64,000 nucleotides of DNA. Origin: Lysobacter arenosi (GTDB lineage Bacteria; Pseudomonadota; Gammaproteobacteria; Xanthomonadales; Xanthomonadaceae). The stretch lies in contig NZ_CP071517.1 in the NCBI RefSeq assembly GCF_016613475.2, positions 1,240,001 through 1,304,000 on the forward strand. Reading direction: 5' to 3'. The notes beneath the pieces are model-generated. The model was not told the origin of the DNA and searched no databases. It was given only the letters and a program-made list of their open reading frames with translations. The position numbers were made by a program, and so were the translations under genes. Shown here in pieces: positions 59,971 to 64,000 of the stretch (position 1 is its first letter; each line of letters opens with the position of its first letter).

Positions 59971-61207
59971 AGCGCAGCGCCTCCGCCGGAGCCGTGCGCG
60001 CGGCGCGCCAGGCGGGATAGATCGTGGCCATGAACGCCATCGCCAGCGCCACCGCGGCGATGATCACCACGTCGCTGGTCTGCAGTTCGGTCGGCAGGCC
60101 GGTGATGTAATAGACGTCCTCCGGCAGCAGCTGCAGGCCGACCACGGCCTCGATCGCCTTGAGGATGTGTTCCAGGTTGAGCGTCAGGACGATGCCGCCG
60201 ATCACGCCGATCACGGTGCCGATCACGCCGATCAGCGTGCCCTGCACCACGAATACCTGCATGACGCCGCGCGGGGTCAGGCCGAGCGTGCGCAGGATCG
60301 CGATGTCGGCCTGCTTGTCGGTCACCAGCATCACCTGCGAGCTGACCAGGTTGAAGGCGCCCATCGCGATGATCAGCGACAGCAGGATCGCCATGATGGT
60401 CTTCTCCATCTTCAGCGCCCGGAACATGTTGGCGTTCTCGCTGGTCCAGTCGCTGACCCGGTACGGGCCGCCCAGGTTCACCGCGAGGTCGCGGGCGACG
60501 TCCCAGGCCTTGTCCATGTCGTGCAGGCGCAGGCGCACGCCGGTGACGCCGTCACCCATGCGCAGCAGGCGCTGCATGTCGTGCATGTTGACGACGGCCA
60601 GGCCCTTGTCGTACTCGTTGTAGCCAGCCTCGAAGATGCCGCTGACGGTGAAGCGCTTGAGCTGCGGCACGGCGCCCAATGGCGTGCTGCGGAAATCGCT
60701 GGTGGTCATCACCACGCTGTCGCCGATGCCGACGCCAAGCCACAGCGCCAACTCTTTGCCCAGCACGATGTTGAAGGTCCCGCGCTGCAGCGAGTCGAGC
60801 TTGCCCTGCACCATCTTCTCGGCGAGCACCGACACCTTGCCCTCCTGGTCCGGCAACACGGCCCGCACCATGGCAGGCTGGTTGCGCGCACCCGACAGCA
60901 ACGCCTCCTTCTCGATGTAGGGAGCGGCACCGGCCACGCGCGCGTCGGCCACGGCGGTGTTGACCGCCTGCTGCCACCCGGTCAGTGGTTCGCCATAGGC
61001 GCTGACCGTGGCGTGTGCCGCCATCTGCAGCATCCGGTCGCGGATCTCGCGCTGGAAGCCGCTCATCACCGCCAGGGTGGTGATCAGCGCCGTGACGCCC
61101 AGCGCGATGCCGGCGATGGACGCCAGGGAAATGAAGGAGATGAAACCGTTGCGGCGCTTGGCCCGGAGGTAGCGCAGGCCTATGGCCACTGGGATGGGTT
61201 TGAACAT
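59963..61207 (-). CDS. lolC: Lipoprotein-releasing system permease (LolC/LolE family)
   Basis: 414 aa. Four membrane helices in 1+3 arrangement: N-terminal [20 protein letters not shown] then the first helix, a MacB-like periplasmic domain (about 45-265), and the FtsX domain ([37 protein letters not shown]). Only one permease gene is present, so it probably works as a homodimer (LolF-type) with LolD. The LolC/LolE name is a family label. Confidence 0.93.
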   Translation of the reverse strand: MFKPIPVAIGLRYLRAKRRNGFISFISLASIAGIALGVTALITTLAVMSGFQREIRDRMLQMAAHATVSAYGEPLTGWQQAVNTAVADARVAGAAPYIEKEALLSGARNQPAMVRAVLPDQEGKVSVLAEKMVQGKLDSLQRGTFNIVLGKELALWLGVGIGDSVVMTTSDFRSTPLGAVPQLKRFTVSGIFEAGYNEYDKGLAVVNMHDMQRLLRMGDGVTGVRLRLHDMDKAWDVARDLAVNLGGPYRVSDWTSENANMFRALKMEKTIMAILLSLIIAMGAFNLVSSQVMLVTDKQADIAILRTLGLTPRGVMQVFVVQGTLIGVIGTVIGVIGGIVLTLNLEHILKAIEAVVGLQLLPEDVYYITGLPTELQTSDVVIIAAVALAMAFMATIYPAWRAARTAPAEALRYE

Positions 61208-61213
61208 ATCGGC

Positions 61214-61663
61214 CTATGGTGCCATCGAAGGCGGCGGAAGCGCAGCGGCTTTGACCGGAGCGGCCAGCTTGAGTTCACGGCGGGACCGGGCCGGGAGGAT
61301 GTCGGGCCACCAGGCAAGGCGCGACGGGCGGCCGGCGCCGTCCACGAATCGCATGAAAGCCATGGGCCCGCGCCACTCGACGCTGAGACCGGTGATCTTC
61401 TGGCCGTCCAGACTGGACGTGCCGTCGCCGCAAATCGCCAGCAGCCGTTTTGGCCGCACGTACTCGCGTCGGGCCAACCGCGCCCCCTCGCCGGCAGCCA
61501 GCAGCGCCAATGGCAGGGACAGCGACAATGGCATTTCAGAGCCGATCAGGGCCAATGCTGCCAGCACGCCCAGCAGCCCCAGCGCCGCGGCGAGCAACCG
61601 GGACGGTCGCCACTCAAGGAGGCAGGGAGCGGATGCGCGCGACGAGCGCTGCGAGGTCGGCAT
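61214..61663 (-). CDS. ygfX: YgfX/CptA-family small membrane protein
   Basis: 149 aa. N-terminal [20 protein letters not shown], two membrane helices (about residues 20-60), then a beta-rich end ([17 protein letters not shown]) and the family-typical [19 protein letters not shown]. YgfX accompanies SdhE in many proteobacteria; it has been described both as CptA toxin and as affecting cytoskeletal/flavinylation processes, so its role is unsettled. The start at 61663 overlaps sdhE by 50 bp. A longer frame further upstream is sdhE antiphase. Confidence 0.82.
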   Translation of the reverse strand: MPTSQRSSRASAPCLLEWRPSRLLAAALGLLGVLAALALIGSEMPLSLSLPLALLAAGEGARLARREYVRPKRLLAICGDGTSSLDGQKITGLSVEWRGPMAFMRFVDGAGRPSRLAWWPDILPARSRRELKLAAPVKAAALPPPSMAP

Positions 61664-61877
61664 CGGTCGGCGCGTCGTTGCCCATGAACCAGTGCCAGAG
61701 CTTATCGTCCTCGGTTTCCAGCAAACGTAGGAAAACGACGCGCTCGTCCTCGCCGGCCTGGCGCCAGGCGCGATCGAGGTAGCGCTCGAACAACTGGTCG
61801 AGCTCGCGCATGCCGCGCCGGCAGCGCCAGCGCAGGCGCCGCAGCTCGCGTTCGTCGGCTTCGTTGATGCCTTCCAC
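61614..61877 (-). CDS. sdhE: FAD assembly factor SdhE
   Basis: 87 aa from GTG 61877, with a strong GGGAGG 7 bp upstream; this fits the family length. An ATG at 61901 would add 8 residues and is less well placed. The signature RGM in [20 protein letters not shown] is present, then [20 protein letters not shown]. It promotes covalent flavinylation of SdhA, whose gene lies just upstream. Overlaps ygfX. Confidence 0.92.
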   Translation of the reverse strand: MEGINEADERELRRLRWRCRRGMRELDQLFERYLDRAWRQAGEDERVVFLRLLETEDDKLWHWFMGNDAPTDADLAALVARIRSLPP

Positions 61878-61907
61878 GTGATTGCCTCCCGCAAAATCCA
61901 TATCCGA

Positions 61908-61933
61908 ACAAAAAAGGCGCACTCGCGTGCGCC
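61908..61933 (-). terminator. Rho-independent terminator after sdhB
   Basis: Minus-strand GGCGCAC / GTGCGCC stem with a GCGA loop followed by TTTTTTGTT, 30 bp after the sdhB stop and before sdhE. It would limit read-through from sdhAB into sdhE-ygfX, giving sdhE a lower level. Confidence 0.75.
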
Positions 61934-61962
61934 CTCTTCGTACTGCCACCGGTCCGGACGCG

Positions 61963-62745
61963 TCAGACGCGACGGGCCAGCATCAGCTTCTTGATCTCGC
62001 CGATCGCCTGCGCCGGGTTCAAGCCCTTCGGGCAGGTACGCGCGCAGTTCATGATGGTGTGGCAGCGGTACAGCTTGAACGGATCTTCCAGATCGTCCAG
62101 GCGCGCACCGGTGTCCTCGTCACGCGAGTCGATGATCCAGCGGTAGGCCTGCAACAGGATCGCCGGGCCGAGGTAACGGTCACCGTTCCACCAGTAGCTC
62201 GGGCAGCTGGTCGAGCAGCACGCGCACAGGATGCACTCGTACAGGCCGTCGAGCTTCTTGCGGTCCTGCGGCGACTGCAAACGCTCGCGATCGGACGGCG
62301 CCGGACTCTGCGTGCGCAGCCACGGCTTGATCGAAGCGTACTGGGCGTAGAAGTGGGTCAGGTCCGGCACCAGGTCCTTCACCACCGGCATGTGCGGCAG
62401 CGGATAGATCGGCACTTCGGCCTTGCCGCAATCGCCGATCGCCTTGGTGCATGCCAGCGTGTTGGTGCCGTCGATGTTCATCGCGCACGAACCGCAGATG
62501 CCCTCGCGGCACGAACGACGGAAGGTCAGGGTCGGATCGATCTCGTTCTTGATCTTGATCAGCGCGTCCAGAACCATCGGACCGCACGTCGCCATGTCCA
62601 CCTCGTAGGTGTCCACGCGCGGGTTCATGCCGTCGTCGGGGTTCCAGCGGTAGACCTTGAAGGTGCGCGGCTGCTTGGCGCCCGGCGACGCCCAGTGGCG
62701 TCCCTTCTGGATCTGCGAGTTCTTGGGTAGTGAGAATTCAGCCAC
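61963..62745 (-). CDS. sdhB: Succinate dehydrogenase iron-sulfur subunit
   Basis: 260 aa. Cluster ligands are complete: the plant-type [2Fe-2S] loop [21 protein letters not shown] is at about residues 75-95, the [4Fe-4S] [16 protein letters not shown] at about 165, and the [3Fe-4S] [17 protein letters not shown] at about 220. It carries electrons from SdhA FAD to ubiquinone in complex II. It follows sdhA by 15 bp. Confidence 0.96.
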   Translation of the reverse strand: MAEFSLPKNSQIQKGRHWASPGAKQPRTFKVYRWNPDDGMNPRVDTYEVDMATCGPMVLDALIKIKNEIDPTLTFRRSCREGICGSCAMNIDGTNTLACTKAIGDCGKAEVPIYPLPHMPVVKDLVPDLTHFYAQYASIKPWLRTQSPAPSDRERLQSPQDRKKLDGLYECILCACCSTSCPSYWWNGDRYLGPAILLQAYRWIIDSRDEDTGARLDDLEDPFKLYRCHTIMNCARTCPKGLNPAQAIGEIKKLMLARRV

Positions 62746-62760
62746 GTTGCTCGCTCCGGA

Positions 62761-64000
62761 TCAGTAGACGCGCTTCTTCGGCGGAACCACGGACACGTCG
62801 TCGCTCAACGTGTACATGTGCACCGGGCGATAGTCGATGGCGGTTTCGCCGCTTTCAGTGACCGAGCACAGGGTGTGCTTCTGCCAGTGGGCGTCGTCGC
62901 GGTCCGGGAAGTCCTCGCGGGCGTGGGCGCCGCGCGACTCGGTGCGGTTCTCGGCCGAGACAATCGTCACCAGCGCCTGGTCGAGCAGGTTCGACAGCTC
63001 GTAGGTCTCGATCAGGTCCGAGTTCCAGATCAGCGAACGGTCGGCAACCTTGACGTCACCGAACGACGCGTGGATCTCGCGCATCTTGCGCACGCCGTCC
63101 GCCAGCGTCTCGCCGGTGCGGAACACCGCGGCGTCGAGCTGCATCGTGCGCTGCATCTTGTCGCGGATGACCGCCGTCGGCGTGCCGCCGTTGGCGTTGC
63201 GCAGCTTGTCCAGGCGGGCCAGGGCCGAGTCGCAGGCATCGCCGGCGAGGCGGGCCTGCTTGCCGTCGACCTTGACCGTCTCGGCAGCACGGTTGGCGAC
63301 GGCGCGACCGAACACGACCAGGTCGAGCAGCGAGTTCGAACCCAGGCGGTTGGCGCCGTGCACCGACACGCAGGCCGCTTCGCCGATCGCGTACAGGCCC
63401 GGGACGACTTCGTCCGGGTTGCCGTTGCGCAGCTGCACCACTTCGCCGTGGTAGTTGGTCGGGATGCCGCCCATGTTGTAGTGCACGGTCGGGATCACCG
63501 GGATCGGCTGCTTCTCGACGTCGACGTTGGCGAAGATGCGCGCCGACTCGGCGATGCCCGGCAGCTTCTCGTGGATCACTTCCGGGCCGAGGTGGGTCAG
63601 GTCGAGCAGGATGTGGTCCTTGTGCTCGCCGACGCCGCGGCCTTCGCGGATTTCCATCGTCATCGCGCGGCTGACCATGTCGCGCGGGGCGAGGTCCTTC
63701 ACGCTCGGCGCGTAGCGCTCCATGAAGCGCTCGCCGTTGCTGTTGCGCAGGATGCCGCCTTCACCGCGGACACCCTCGGTGATCAGGCAGCCGGCGCCGT
63801 AGATGCCGGTCGGGTGGAACTGCACGAACTCCATGTCCTGCAGCGACAGGCCCGCTCGCAGCGCCATGCCGCCGCCGTCGCCGGTGCAGGTATGGGCCGA
63901 GGTCGCCGAGAAGTAGGCGCGGCCGTAGCCGCCGGTGGCCAGCACCGTGCCCTGCGCCTTGAACAGGTGCAGCGTGCCTTCGGCCATGTCCAGCGCAAGC
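62761..64000 (-). CDS. sdhA: Succinate dehydrogenase flavoprotein subunit, partial
   Basis: 413 codons visible; the N-terminal part with the FAD-linking His lies beyond the right edge. Visible motifs: [20 protein letters not shown] (FAD), [20 protein letters not shown] (active-site region), [37 protein letters not shown] and [20 protein letters not shown]. It oxidises succinate to fumarate (TCA cycle/respiration). The frame stays open to position 64000, reading ALDMAEG upstream of the internal Met at 63987. Confidence 0.96.
   Translation of the reverse strand, partial: LALDMAEGTLHLFKAQGTVLATGGYGRAYFSATSAHTCTGDGGGMALRAGLSLQDMEFVQFHPTGIYGAGCLITEGVRGEGGILRNSNGERFMERYAPSVKDLAPRDMVSRAMTMEIREGRGVGEHKDHILLDLTHLGPEVIHEKLPGIAESARIFANVDVEKQPIPVIPTVHYNMGGIPTNYHGEVVQLRNGNPDEVVPGLYAIGEAACVSVHGANRLGSNSLLDLVVFGRAVANRAAETVKVDGKQARLAGDACDSALARLDKLRNANGGTPTAVIRDKMQRTMQLDAAVFRTGETLADGVRKMREIHASFGDVKVADRSLIWNSDLIETYELSNLLDQALVTIVSAENRTESRGAHAREDFPDRDDAHWQKHTLCSVTESGETAIDYRPVHMYTLSDDVSVVPPKKRVY

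Overview
The window is a high-G+C gammaproteobacterial chromosome segment, most likely from the Xanthomonadaceae (Lysobacter / Luteimonas / Xanthomonas neighbourhood). This rests on the gene order serC-pheA-hisC-aroA, an FFLEELY-motif protein, a GumD-like initiating transferase, the lolCD-comEC-exbBD-msbA-lpxK-kdsB block and uvrC-pgsA followed by tRNA-Gly/Cys/Leu. No phage, insertion sequence or CRISPR array was seen. Almost all coding is on the minus strand in tightly overlapping operons.

Region 1 (1-4.3 kb, minus): serine/aromatic amino-acid operon serC, pheA, hisC, aroA. aroA runs off the left edge and carries an in-frame TAG in place of a conserved Gln codon. Region 2 (4.4-6.9 kb): msrPQ periplasmic methionine-sulfoxide repair, then a two-FHA membrane protein. 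Region 3 (6.9-15.7 kb): a lipid/storage-granule neighbourhood with a PHA-system protein, FFLEELY protein, patatin phospholipase, phasin, a membrane-anchored Mrr-like protein, an alcohol-forming fatty acyl-CoA reductase diverging from an acyl-CoA-binding protein, a TetR regulator, a second phasin-like gene with a frameshifted tail, and a TPR protein. Region 4 (15.7-18.8 kb): a NarL-type response regulator, a MASE1-like histidine kinase and a PAP2 phosphatase.

Region 5 (18.9-41.1 kb, minus): a Wzx/Wzy-dependent exopolysaccharide locus. In transcription order it has a PHP tyrosine phosphatase, Wza, Wzc, a TPR/carbohydrate-binding-like protein, two small secreted proteins that share a C-terminal tail, an O-antigen-ligase-like protein, a GumD-like initiating transferase, a polymerase, a flippase, three GT4 glycosyltransferases, a CapK adenylate-forming enzyme, a heparinase II/III-type lyase, GDP-mannose 6-dehydrogenase (AlgD), an acyltransferase and GalE. 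The middle part (about 20-32 kb) is visibly less G+C-rich than its flanks, which suggests an exchanged serotype-like cassette between conserved export genes. The predicted polymer is glucose-primed, uronate (mannuronate)-containing and acylated.

Region 6 (41.2-48.5 kb): tRNA-Val(CAC), arsC, a membrane-anchored GltS-like FMN enzyme, a TviB-like UDP-HexNAc dehydrogenase, a YeiH transporter diverging from a LysR regulator, and a sulfatase without a signal peptide. Region 7 (48.5-61.2 kb, minus): tRNA-Leu, -Cys and -Gly, pgsA, uvrC, LMW-phosphatase, kdsB, lpxK, msbA, exbD, exbB, comEC, lolD, lolC/E (cell-envelope biogenesis and transport, with DNA uptake). Region 8 (61.2-64 kb, minus): sdhA (partial), sdhB, sdhE, ygfX. 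Short palindromic repeats of two families lie between genes.

Most notable points: the aroA amber codon, the paired small secreted proteins in the exopolysaccharide locus, the fatty-alcohol/ACBP/phasin neighbourhood, and the frameshifted phasin tail that now ends in a repeat element.
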